Assembly (NCBI RefSeq): GCF_028021195.1
Contig: NZ_CP115668.1
Location: forward strand, 1,922,001-1,986,000
Length of the DNA: 64,000 nt
Reading direction: 5' to 3'
Origin: Cutibacterium equinum
GTDB taxonomy: Bacteria; Actinomycetota; Actinomycetes; Propionibacteriales; Propionibacteriaceae
The notes under the pieces are model-generated. The model did not search any database and was not told the DNA's origin. It saw only the letters and a program-made list of their open reading frames with translations. Shown piece after piece: positions 20,732 to 29,128 of this stretch (the stretch's first letter is position 1; each line of letters starts with the position of its first letter). The translations under genes were made by a program, and so were the position numbers.

Positions 20732-20740
20732 GACCAGAGA

Positions 20741-21100
20741 TCAGGTCCAGTCCAGGCCACCACGGCGGCGAATGTAGAGGTAAGGGATGAACACCATCAC
20801 GACGAACAGCACCATCTCGACCAGGGCAAAGACCCCCAGATGGTTGAAATCGACGGCCCACGGGTAGAGGAACATGATGTCGATGTCGAAGACGATGTAG
20901 AGCATCGCGACGACGAAGAACTTCACCGGAAACTTTCCGCCACCAGCCGGCTGTGGCGTCGGCTCAATGCCGCACTCATAGATTTCGTGCTTGGCGCGGT
21001 TGGGTCGCTTCACCGCAAGAAGGACGTTGACTGTGATCGTCGCGAGCACGAAGATCGCACCCAGGATGATCATCCCCACCAGGGGAGCGTATCCGTTCAT
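20741..21100 (-). CDS. nuoA: NADH-quinone oxidoreductase subunit A
   Basis: A 119-residue protein with three membrane helices. The family signature is the loop KHEIYECGIEPTPQ with its cysteine near the quinone site, followed by KFFVVAMLYIVFDIDIMFLYPWAV with conserved acidic residues in the membrane. The ATG at 21100 is preferred: it gives the usual NuoA length and AAAGGTGGTGAG sits directly upstream. A longer frame starts at 21124. It is the first gene of the nuo operon. Confidence 0.95.
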   Translation of the reverse strand: MNGYAPLVGMIILGAIFVLATITVNVLLAVKRPNRAKHEIYECGIEPTPQPAGGGKFPVKFFVVAMLYIVFDIDIMFLYPWAVDFNHLGVFALVEMVLFVVMVFIPYLYIRRRGGLDWT

Positions 21101-21158
21101 CTCACCACCTTTGGTCAGCACCATTGGCTCTGACCCTACGACTCCCGTTTGACAATCG

Positions 21159-21175
21159 GGTACTTTGGGTACCCT
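21159..21175. promoter_or_regulatory. Imperfect palindrome upstream of nuoA
   Basis: GGGTAC-TTTGG-GTACCC forms a 6-base inverted repeat in the 121-base gap between the menJ-like gene and nuoA. It also reads as a direct repeat of GGGTAC. It could be an operator for the nuo operon or part of a 3' end for the upstream gene. No convincing -35/-10 pair was identified, so the call is weak. Confidence 0.25.
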
Positions 21176-21221
21176 AAGTCTTGATCATGTGTCGTCAGAC
21201 GGACATCGGCGGCCACTGAGC

Positions 21222-22484
21222 TCACACTGACGGGGCAATCCTCGTCAGAACGTTGATAATACGATCGTCCACGTCTCCGCCCCGGGAATCTGTGAGATTT
21301 GCCAATAATTTGTTGACGAACTTCATGAGTCGACGACGCGGGAGGCCGTAGGTGGTGCAGATCTTCATGACCCGTGGGTCCCCGATGAGCCGCACGAAGA
21401 TCGTCCCGAGACGGTAGTAGCCACCGAAGCTCTCCTGCAGCGCGCGGGGGTACCCCTGGAGCGCCTTCTCGGCTGCCGGCGTGCCGTGGCCACGGTAGTG
21501 AGCCTCCGCAATGGCATCAGCAGCCATCTCGCCAGCCTCCATGGCGTAATCGATGCCCTCCCCGTTGAAGGGGTTGACCATGCCACCGGCGTCACCCACC
21601 AGCAACACACCATTGAGGTAATGCGGCTGACGATTGAAAGCCATCGGCAGCGCAGCGCCTCGGATCGGCCCCTCACGGTGCTCCTCGTCGAGGGTCCACT
21701 CTGCAGGCATGTGGGACAGCCAGCGCTTCATGAGACGGCGGTAGTCAGTTTTGCCGAAAGCGTCAGAAGAGTTGAGCATTCCCAAACCGATGTTGACCGT
21801 CCCGTCCCCCTCGGGGAATGCCCAGCCATATCCGGGCAGCAAGTCCGAGGCATGCGGCGCGCCGTCCCACAGCTCCACCCAACTCTCCAGATGCTGTGAC
21901 TCCGACAGCGGGGAACGGTAGTAGGCGCGCACCGCCACACCCATCGGACGGTCGTCGCGCTTGCGCAGACCTATGGCCAACCCGAGGCGGGAGGAATTGC
22001 CGTCAGCAGCGACGACGACGGGTGCCGAGTACACCCTGTCGTCGTCGGTACGCACCCCGCGGACACGGCCGCGCGGGTCAAGGATCGGCTCGGTGACATT
22101 GGCGCCCTCAACCAGGGTGACACCCTGGGACTCGGCGTGGCGAGCCAGCCTCTCGTCGAGGACACTGCGACGACACACCATGCCGAAGTTTGGGTAATCG
22201 GAGAGTTCGGGCCACGGAAGGACGAAGGGGGCGATGCGTCCACCATGGATCCGCAGCCCCTCGGTGTGCTTCCATCCGGCTTCCTCGGACACGTCGATGC
22301 CCAGTCGGATGAGCTGCTTGACGGCCCGAGGGGTGAGGCCATCACCACAGACCTTGTCACGCGGGAAGGTCGCCTTCTCCAACAAGGTGACGTGCAATCC
22401 CCTGCGGGCAAGGTGTGCCGCAGTGGCCGAGCCACCAGGCCCAGCACCGACAACGACGACGTCGGACTCGATCTGGCTCGTCAC
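21222..22484 (-). CDS. Geranylgeranyl-reductase-family flavoprotein, probable menaquinone reductase MenJ
   Basis: A 420-residue FAD enzyme. The N-terminal VVVVGAGPGGSATAAHLARRG is the dinucleotide-binding fold, LLEKATFPRDKVCGDGLTPRA is the geranylgeranyl-reductase signature with its cysteine, and VLLVGDAGGMVNPFNGEGIDYAMEAG is the second FAD motif. Mycobacterial MenJ (Rv0561c) of this family saturates one isoprene unit of menaquinone. That role is inferred here from the neighbouring nuoA, menG, menA and polyprenyl synthase genes. It starts at GTG 22484 behind GGAGGGG. Saturation of other prenyl lipids is the alternative. Confidence 0.82.
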   Translation of the reverse strand: MTSQIESDVVVVGAGPGGSATAAHLARRGLHVTLLEKATFPRDKVCGDGLTPRAVKQLIRLGIDVSEEAGWKHTEGLRIHGGRIAPFVLPWPELSDYPNFGMVCRRSVLDERLARHAESQGVTLVEGANVTEPILDPRGRVRGVRTDDDRVYSAPVVVAADGNSSRLGLAIGLRKRDDRPMGVAVRAYYRSPLSESQHLESWVELWDGAPHASDLLPGYGWAFPEGDGTVNIGLGMLNSSDAFGKTDYRRLMKRWLSHMPAEWTLDEEHREGPIRGAALPMAFNRQPHYLNGVLLVGDAGGMVNPFNGEGIDYAMEAGEMAADAIAEAHYRGHGTPAAEKALQGYPRALQESFGGYYRLGTIFVRLIGDPRVMKICTTYGLPRRRLMKFVNKLLANLTDSRGGDVDDRIINVLTRIAPSV

Positions 22485-22756
22485 GTGGGCCCCTCCTATG
22501 GAAACCAGGAAATCGCGCCGGGATCCCGGCGATGTGCACCGGTGAGTCTAGACGGTGAAGCTCGCGTGCAGCTCCGCCCAGTCTCCGGAGGCTGACTGGG
22601 CGAGGAGAACGTGAGGGCCACCGACGGCGCTGGCGGCTGGTTGGGTCCGCCCCGAGGCCCCACCGGCCGTCCGTTGTCCCTACCGCGAACGCGAAGACCT
22701 CCGACCCGCCGTGGACAGCGCACACAACACGGCACGCCCTCAGTTATTCTGCGGAG

Positions 22757-24016
22757 GTGATCCTCAACCCAGGTTCCACCCGCCTACGCGCTCGCACCGT
22801 CTCGATTCCGGACCCCGGACCGCTCGAGACCTACATGACACCCCACGACTCGGTGTGCTTCCTGCACCGCGATTACGGCATGGTCGGCCTGGGAGAGATC
22901 ACCCGTTTCGAGACCGACTCCCCTACTGCGGCCGACGTCTGGTGGGAGGCCCTGTGCGACGATCTCGAGCACGAGACCGAGATGCCCGGTGCGGAGGCGA
23001 CGGGCCCGGTTGCCTTCGGGTCCTTCACCTTCGATCCCGACCGCTCATCATCTCGCTCGGTCATGATCGTGCCGCAGACAATCATCGGCCGCTGGCCTGG
23101 CTACTCCTGGTTGACCCAGCTGTCCTGGGGATCGGTTGACGAGGACCCGCCTCGCCCGCAGCCCGCGCCGCCGTCCCCCACCGCAGTGACGATGCACGAC
23201 GGCGTTGTCACTGCGCAGCAATGGCGTCTCATCGCCCAACAGGTCCAAGACATCATGGGCCCTGACGACCTCGAGCAGATCGTCCTCATGCGCGACCTCG
23301 AGGCCAAGGCGGCCTCACCCGTCGATCCGCGATGGATCGTCGAGACCCTCCACAGCCGCTTCCCCCATGCGTACACCTACCTCGTCGAGGGTTCTGTGGG
23401 CGTCACGTCAAAGCTCACCGTCGGCGTCAGCAAATCCTTGGTCAGTTCCCGAGTTCTGACGCACTCCCCCGCCACCGACGAGAACCACGAGGTTCTTCTC
23501 GCCGCCCTGCAAAACGAGGGCCCGTTGGCCGCACACCATGCCGAGATCGTGGAACGCACCTGCGAGAGCCTGGCCCAGTTCTGTGACACCCTCCACATTC
23601 CCGACTGTCCGGGGGCGGTGTTCACCGAGCGGTCCAACTACCTCGTCAGCGACGTCACCGGCATCCACTCCCCCGACCAAGGGTCCTGCCTGACCCTCGT
23701 CGACGCCCTGTGCCCGCCGGCATTCGTCACCGGTCTGCCACCCCACCGTGCCCAGTTCGTCCTCGCTGAGGTGGAGCACGTTGATCGCGGTCGCGTCTCG
23801 GGACCGACCGGATGGGTGGATTCCTTGGGCAATGGTCAATGGGTGACCGATTGTCGGGGCGGTCAGATCGACGGCACCGACCCGTCGGTCGTCCACATCT
23901 TCTCCGGCCACCCCATCGGCCATGACGACGACACCGAGATCTTGTCGCGTGCGACCGAGCACAGCATCGATCTGCTACGCGAAATCTTCACGACAACCAG
24001 CCAGTCACACTCCTGA
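22757..24016 (+). CDS. MenF-like isochorismate-synthase-fold protein with substituted active site
   Basis: A 419-residue homologue of chorismate-utilising enzymes (MenF/EntC). The order of segments is right: LEQIVLMRDL, GVTSKLTV, LAAHHAEIVERTCESL, LAEVEHVDRGRVSGPTGWVD and IFSGHPIGHDDDTEI. Compared by eye with the family, however, the base lysine of the KVVLAR motif is Gln174, the acid glutamate of SPELL is Lys219, the metal glutamate of the EH motif is His260, and the C-terminal EWxE glutamates are Leu396 and Ala399. In E. coli MenF the equivalents are Lys190, Glu240, Glu284 and Glu416. It is therefore probably catalytically inactive, though intact and in a menaquinone context. The start is GTG 22757, embedded in GGAGGTGATC; it is divergent from the menJ-like gene. 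Confidence 0.75.
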   Translation: MILNPGSTRLRARTVSIPDPGPLETYMTPHDSVCFLHRDYGMVGLGEITRFETDSPTAADVWWEALCDDLEHETEMPGAEATGPVAFGSFTFDPDRSSSRSVMIVPQTIIGRWPGYSWLTQLSWGSVDEDPPRPQPAPPSPTAVTMHDGVVTAQQWRLIAQQVQDIMGPDDLEQIVLMRDLEAKAASPVDPRWIVETLHSRFPHAYTYLVEGSVGVTSKLTVGVSKSLVSSRVLTHSPATDENHEVLLAALQNEGPLAAHHAEIVERTCESLAQFCDTLHIPDCPGAVFTERSNYLVSDVTGIHSPDQGSCLTLVDALCPPAFVTGLPPHRAQFVLAEVEHVDRGRVSGPTGWVDSLGNGQWVTDCRGGQIDGTDPSVVHIFSGHPIGHDDDTEILSRATEHSIDLLREIFTTTSQSHS

Positions 24017-24090
24017 CGGCGGCGCTGGGGTGGCGAGACGGCGCGTCCCAGCGTGTTCTGCGGGGCCGACGACGAAAACCGTCACCGTCG

Positions 24091-25824
24091 TCACCGACGT
24101 TTACGCTCGATGACCTTCTTCTCGACCTTCTCACCGCGGGCCTCCGCGCGAGCCTCAGCCAGTTGACGCTGGGACTCCTCACGCATCTCCGCCAGGTCCT
24201 GCTGGTTCATGCCTCCCATGCGCAGGAACCCGAACACGATGACGGCAATGAACACCGACACCCACGGCGACCATCCGAGCACCACCGGAATCGTGACGAG
24301 GGCAACCATGTCGAAGCCACGAATGAGGTTGAACATGAGGCCTGGAGGCATGGCACCGGCCTGGGTGGCAACCATGGGCGAGGAGTAATCAGCCGGCTTG
24401 GCGCTCACCCAGCGGATGGCACCGGCCAGGCCAGCGGCAGCCGTCACCAAGCCGTACATGATCGCCTGCCCCCACGGACGAGAGGTCGTCGAGCCAACGC
24501 CATGAAAGGCCGGGATGACCGCGATGGCCCAGATGACCGCCGCCACTGCGGGAACCACCGACGCAGCCGAGATGACCTGACTGGTCGTGAACGGAAGGCA
24601 GCGCACCAGACCCTTGCTGCGCGTCAGCACACGCAAGCTGGTGAAGAACGGAATAAGGGCAGCGACGAGCACCAGCGCTGACACCGGGACCGTCAACGCC
24701 CCGAATCCCAGGGCTGACACGGCGTAGGGCACCACGGCCGTCACGACAAGGGCGAACAGCGGCTTGGGGAAGCGCATGAGGCGCTGCACGTCGCGCCACA
24801 CCAAGGCGCTGAGCCCTTCCCCGCGTCCACGGGTAGCTCGGACCTGACCGCGCTCAACGGCCTCGCGCTCCTGAAGGATGTCGCGGATGAGGGCGAAGTC
24901 AAGGGCGAAGGCCGCACCCTGCATACCCGATGCCAGCGAGCCGCCAGCCATGAGACGAGCTCGTCGGATTCGATTGAGGCGCATCCGGGCGATGACGTAG
25001 CAGACGACCAGCAGCACCGCGCCGCCACCGGCGACCGCCCACGCGGATGCCAGGTTGTCATCGGTGGACATCGGCACTGCGTACCAGCCAGACGCCGTCG
25101 ATATGACTCCCAGCAAGACCGCCAGACCGGCCAGCCCAGCCAGGGCCTCCACGATCTTGACCGGCCAGGTGCGTTCTGCCCCCTGCTCGGCGGCTGCGAA
25201 GGAGACAACACCGGCCGCTCCCAGCGCCGTCGCGACGGTCCAGGCAATGACGGCCTTGCCGGAGGCACCAGTCAGAGCGGCCACCAGCGCACCCAGGACC
25301 CCACCTCCGATCACCGAGACGAGCACAGCAACACGCAGACGCTTGGCCAGGAATCTCGCCCGGCTGATCGGCGCATCCATGAGCCAGAAACCCTCTGCGG
25401 CCGAGGCGAGCACCGGACCGAAGATACGGGCAGCCACGAGGGCGAAGGCCAGGACACCTGACAGTGCCGCCCACGGCAGCAGGCCACGGGCAGTCTGGCA
25501 TCCCGTCGAGGTACAGCCGGATGCCTGACCCTGGGCCTGCACGATGAGGCTGATGATCATCGCGAGCACGACGACCAGGGAGAAGACGAGCACATAGGCA
25601 TCCCCCAGGGCCTGCCAGATGTTGCGCGTCGTGCGACCCCTGCGCCAGTCACCCATGAGCAGGGCGAGCTGACGTTCATCGGCTTGGCCGGCGAAGAACT
25701 CGTCGGGGCGATGGGTGATGACCAGTTCCGGGTCGGGAACGGCTACCGCCTCCACCGTCGCGGCCTGGGCTGGCTGCGGGTTCTTGGGACGGGGCTTGGA
25801 GTGCTTGCTGGTGCGCCGACTCAT
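24091..25824 (-). CDS. DUF6297-type ABC transporter membrane protein
   Basis: A 577-residue polytopic protein with an N-terminal ~80-residue charged, soluble segment and about a dozen hydrophobic helices, e.g. AYVLVFSLVVVLAMIISLIVQAQG and AVLVSVIGGGVLGALVAAL. The overall pattern matches actinobacterial DUF6297, membrane partners of small ABC ATPases. The ATG overlaps the stop of the ATPase gene by four bases. A lysine/arginine-rich C-terminus (EARGEKVEKKVIERKRR) is probably cytoplasmic. The substrate is unknown; export is more likely than import as no binding protein is present. Confidence 0.75.
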   Translation of the reverse strand: MSRRTSKHSKPRPKNPQPAQAATVEAVAVPDPELVITHRPDEFFAGQADERQLALLMGDWRRGRTTRNIWQALGDAYVLVFSLVVVLAMIISLIVQAQGQASGCTSTGCQTARGLLPWAALSGVLAFALVAARIFGPVLASAAEGFWLMDAPISRARFLAKRLRVAVLVSVIGGGVLGALVAALTGASGKAVIAWTVATALGAAGVVSFAAAEQGAERTWPVKIVEALAGLAGLAVLLGVISTASGWYAVPMSTDDNLASAWAVAGGGAVLLVVCYVIARMRLNRIRRARLMAGGSLASGMQGAAFALDFALIRDILQEREAVERGQVRATRGRGEGLSALVWRDVQRLMRFPKPLFALVVTAVVPYAVSALGFGALTVPVSALVLVAALIPFFTSLRVLTRSKGLVRCLPFTTSQVISAASVVPAVAAVIWAIAVIPAFHGVGSTTSRPWGQAIMYGLVTAAAGLAGAIRWVSAKPADYSSPMVATQAGAMPPGLMFNLIRGFDMVALVTIPVVLGWSPWVSVFIAVIVFGFLRMGGMNQQDLAEMREESQRQLAEARAEARGEKVEKKVIERKRR

Positions 25825-26465
25825 CCGCGCGGGCCTCCCAGCTCGACGATACGAGCGCCCAGGGCCTCGACGAGGGCCGGCTCGTGGCTGGCCATGATGA
25901 TCGCCAGGCCGTGTTTCATTTCCTCGCGCAGCCTCTTGCCGAGCCAGGCAACACCCTCGACGTCCAGCCGGGCCTCCGGCTCGTCGAGAACGAGGAGTTT
26001 GCGGGGACGCACCAAGGCTGTCGCCAGGCCCAGCCGGCGTCGCTGGCCAGATGACAGGGTGCCGGGCAACTGGCCGGACTGCGGGACGAGCTGGACTTCT
26101 TCGAGCACCTCGTCGACGAGGGCGTCGGCGTCAACGAGTCCGTGGGCGCGGGCCAGCAGATCAAGGTGTTCGACCACCGACAGGTCGGGGAAGAAGTCCA
26201 GGTCGTCGATGACCGTGGCAACATTGCGACGAAACTCCGGGTTCGTCTCGGACACTCTCTTTCCGAGCACCTCGATCGTGCCCGAGCTGGGACGATCCGC
26301 TCCCACCAGCATCCTCAACACCGTCGACTTGCCGGCGCCGTTGCGGCCGGTGAGTGCGACGGCCTCGCCCTCATGGACGGTCAGAGACAGGTGGTCAACG
26401 ATGGTTCGGTCGCCATAAGACTTCGAGATGTCCTTGACGACGAGGACAGTGGAGCGGGATGCCAT
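25821..26465 (-). CDS. ABC transporter ATP-binding protein
   Basis: A 214-residue ABC ATPase: Walker [10 protein letters not shown] at residues 40-48, signature LSSGQRRRL, and Walker [13 protein letters not shown]. It is the ATPase of the pair formed with the downstream DUF6297 membrane protein, whose start overlaps its stop. The ATG at 26465 is chosen since the domain begins there with a beta-strand; an in-frame ATG lies three codons upstream. It is divergent from menG with only ~58 bases between the starts, so the two promoters must be close together. The transported substrate is unknown. Confidence 0.9.
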   Translation of the reverse strand: MASRSTVLVVKDISKSYGDRTIVDHLSLTVHEGEAVALTGRNGAGKSTVLRMLVGADRPSSGTIEVLGKRVSETNPEFRRNVATVIDDLDFFPDLSVVEHLDLLARAHGLVDADALVDEVLEEVQLVPQSGQLPGTLSSGQRRRLGLATALVRPRKLLVLDEPEARLDVEGVAWLGKRLREEMKHGLAIIMASHEPALVEALGARIVELGGPRG

Positions 26466-26523
26466 GCTGGCCATTCTCCCGCACCGTCGAGGCCGACCCC
26501 AAACTGTGTGGAAGACTGGGCGC

Positions 26524-27249
26524 GTGTTGACGACCCGAGCCACCCTTGACAAGCACCACGCCGATGTCGCTTCCATGTTCGACGGGGTGGCGCAGCGCTA
26601 TGACCTCATGAACCAGATCATGACGATGGGAGCTGTCGACACTTGGCGCGACCTCGTCGTCGAGGCAGTGGAGCCACAGCCAGGCCAGGTCATCCTCGAC
26701 CTGGCAGCCGGAACCGGCACCTCGTCGGCCACCTTCGCTGCCCGGGGGGCACAGGTCTACCCCACCGACATCTCCACCGGAATGCTGGCGGTCGGCAAGC
26801 AGCGTCAGCCCCATCTGCACTTCGTCGCCGGGGACGCCACCTGCCTGCCCTACGCCGACAATTCCTTCGACGCGGTGACGATCTCCTACGGTCTGCGCAA
26901 CGTCGAGGACCCACACCAGGCCCTGCGCGAGATGTTGCGTGTCACCAAGCCGGGCGGACGGGTCGTCATCTGCGAGTTCTCCTACCCCACCTGGGCACCG
27001 TTTCGCCACGTCTACACCAAGTACTTGCTCGCCGCCATCCCGGCCATGGCGAGGTTGGCCTCCTCGAACCGTGACGCCTACGACTACCTGGCCGAATCGA
27101 TCCTTGCCTGGCCCGACCAGTCCCATCTGGCCGACATGATGGCCGAGGCCGGCTGGCAGGCCATCGCGTGGCGCAATGTCTGTGGTGGCGTCGTCGCCCT
27201 GCATCGTGGGTGGAAGGGCAGTGACCAGAAGGAGGATGTCCTGAGGTGA
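26524..27249 (+). CDS. menG: Demethylmenaquinone methyltransferase MenG/UbiE
   Basis: A 241-residue SAM-dependent methyltransferase that carries out the last ring step of menaquinone synthesis. The N-terminal [22 protein letters not shown], the SAM loop [16 protein letters not shown], and the motifs [38 protein letters not shown] are all strongly UbiE/MenG-like. GTG 26524 is preferred because it gives the family length; TTG 26527 is the alternative, and a longer frame upstream would overlap the divergent ABC gene. Its stop overlaps the start of the next gene (GTGA). Confidence 0.93.
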   Translation: MLTTRATLDKHHADVASMFDGVAQRYDLMNQIMTMGAVDTWRDLVVEAVEPQPGQVILDLAAGTGTSSATFAARGAQVYPTDISTGMLAVGKQRQPHLHFVAGDATCLPYADNSFDAVTISYGLRNVEDPHQALREMLRVTKPGGRVVICEFSYPTWAPFRHVYTKYLLAAIPAMARLASSNRDAYDYLAESILAWPDQSHLADMMAEAGWQAIAWRNVCGGVVALHRGWKGSDQKEDVLR

Positions 27250-28997
27250 CGGCCTCCTCCCCGATCCTCCTTGATCCTTGGGCGGCGCGTAGCTGCCCGG
27301 TCAAGACTCAGAACGCCTACGACCCGGCCCTGTCCCCACCGGTCGGGGATCCGCGCGACGACGAACTCTTCACGGGGGCCGAAACCCATCTGAGGGCCAT
27401 CGGTGACGCCCTGGCCGCCGTTCCCAACGCCGTCGACCTGCGTTCAGGCGCCGTGAGTGTGGCAGGTCGACGCAGTGCCACCCGCCAAGCCATGGACGCT
27501 GGAGCACCCGTCATCGTCGGCCCTGAGTTGCCATCGTCACCCCAGGGTCACCGCACCGGTTCTCCCGACGCCCTGGTGCTGGCTGGGACACGTGCCGACG
27601 GTGGGCCTGGTTACCTGCCGGTCATCGTCAAGGACTACCCGGTCCTGGAGAGCCACCACACTCTGGCGGAGTTCACGTGGGTGGCCCCCCTCAACGACCC
27701 CGATCCTCGTCACGCCCGGATGTCACTGGAGCAGACTTTCCGCGCCGGTCGGGAGCGCGCCCTCATCCAGGCCGCCCATCACTGGCGGCTGCTGGAGGAT
27801 CTGGGCCTGGTCGCCACTCCTGACGAGTGCCCGGACCATCGTCGTCTCGTGGGGGTGGTCGGCAACGACGAGATCGGGATTCTCGATGACGCCCTGGCCG
27901 TCTCCTGGCTTGATCTTGACCACAAGTTCATTCGCACCTTCTCCCGCTCGGCGGCCTCGAGGTGGCGTCGGCGCAGCGTGCTGGACCGCTATGACCACGA
28001 GCACACCTTCCGGGTCTCGGTGGCCGAGCACGCCCTGGCTGGTGGTGAGCCCATGGTCACCCCGATCGTGGTGCGTGAGTGTGAGTCCTGTCAGTGGTGG
28101 ACCGTCTGCCAGCCGCGTCTTGACGATGCCGATCTGTCCCTACGTATCTCGAAGGCTCCGCTGGATGTCCGGGAGATCTCGACCTTGCGTCGCCTCGGGG
28201 TGGCCACCGTCGACGACCTGGCCGACGCCGATCTGGACGAGTTGCTGCCGGCCTACCTGCCAGAAGTGCAGCACCGTCCCCGCCCGGAGCAGCGACTGCG
28301 AGCCGCCGCCCGCCGCGCCCGTCTCATCCGTCGAGGTGTGCTGCTGGAACGCAATGACGAGGGCCCCATCGAGGTGGCCTCCTCCCGTCTGGAGATCGAC
28401 TTCGACATCGAAACCTCCCCTGATGGCAGGGTTTATCTGTGGGGTTTCGAGGTCAGTGATCCTGAGCACCTGCTCGACTCGACGACCGGCGACGAGCCCT
28501 ATTACGTCGCCTTCAGCGAGTTTGCCGACATGGATGACGATGACGAGAACGAGCTGGCGGCCCGCGCCATCGCCTGGCTCGACGCGGTGGTGTCGGCCCA
28601 CCCGGAGACGATCGTCGTCCACTACTCCGACTACGAGATCGTCCACCTGCGCCACTTCGGACATGCCTGTCAGGATGAACAGACTCGAGACGCCGTGCGT
28701 CGGCTGCTGGACTCGGGATGCTTCGTCGATCTGTTCGCCACCGTCAAGGCCCATTTCTTCGGGGTCGACGGGATCGGGCTGAAGGTCGTTGCCAACGCTG
28801 GCGCCGGGTTCACCTGGCGTGACCCGGACCCAGGCGGCCTCAACTCCCAGACCTGGTGGGACCTGGCCGTCCATGACCCCGATCCGCAGGTCCGTCAGTC
28901 CTCCAAGACCCGGGTCATGGAGTACAACGAGGACGACGTAAAGGCCACCCTCGCCGTTCGCCGTTGGCTCGTCGAGAAGTTTTCCGGGCAATCCTGA
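27246..28997 (+). CDS. TM0106-family RecB-like nuclease / RNase H-like exonuclease
   Basis: A 583-residue putative nuclease. The N-terminal half resembles a RecB-type domain (GSPDALVL, then [10 protein letters not shown]) and is followed by a cysteine cluster [13 protein letters not shown] like those holding an iron-sulfur cluster in such proteins. The C-terminal ~190 residues form an RNase H-like exonuclease fold: [12 protein letters not shown] with the D-x-E pair, [15 protein letters not shown], and [15 protein letters not shown]. Its GTG start overlaps the menG stop, so the two are translationally coupled for no evident biochemical reason. The in vivo role is unknown. Confidence 0.82.
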   Translation: MTASSPILLDPWAARSCPVKTQNAYDPALSPPVGDPRDDELFTGAETHLRAIGDALAAVPNAVDLRSGAVSVAGRRSATRQAMDAGAPVIVGPELPSSPQGHRTGSPDALVLAGTRADGGPGYLPVIVKDYPVLESHHTLAEFTWVAPLNDPDPRHARMSLEQTFRAGRERALIQAAHHWRLLEDLGLVATPDECPDHRRLVGVVGNDEIGILDDALAVSWLDLDHKFIRTFSRSAASRWRRRSVLDRYDHEHTFRVSVAEHALAGGEPMVTPIVVRECESCQWWTVCQPRLDDADLSLRISKAPLDVREISTLRRLGVATVDDLADADLDELLPAYLPEVQHRPRPEQRLRAAARRARLIRRGVLLERNDEGPIEVASSRLEIDFDIETSPDGRVYLWGFEVSDPEHLLDSTTGDEPYYVAFSEFADMDDDDENELAARAIAWLDAVVSAHPETIVVHYSDYEIVHLRHFGHACQDEQTRDAVRRLLDSGCFVDLFATVKAHFFGVDGIGLKVVANAGAGFTWRDPDPGGLNSQTWWDLAVHDPDPQVRQSSKTRVMEYNEDDVKATLAVRRWLVEKFSGQS

Positions 28998-29128
28998 CCG
29001 CCTGTTCGCGCCACGGCGTCACGACGGTGACGATCGGCATGTGCGGGCAGAGATGATCCCGGTCACACAAAGCGATACCGTTTAGTTGACACGTCCCCGA
29101 TCATCTCGAAACTCTCGTCTGGAGACCC

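Noticed and set aside
24023-24053. Terminator between the MenF-like and DUF6297 genes
   Set aside because: CGCTGGG/CCCAGCG can pair, but the 17-base loop and absence of a T-run make it weak; the convergent genes may simply read into each other.
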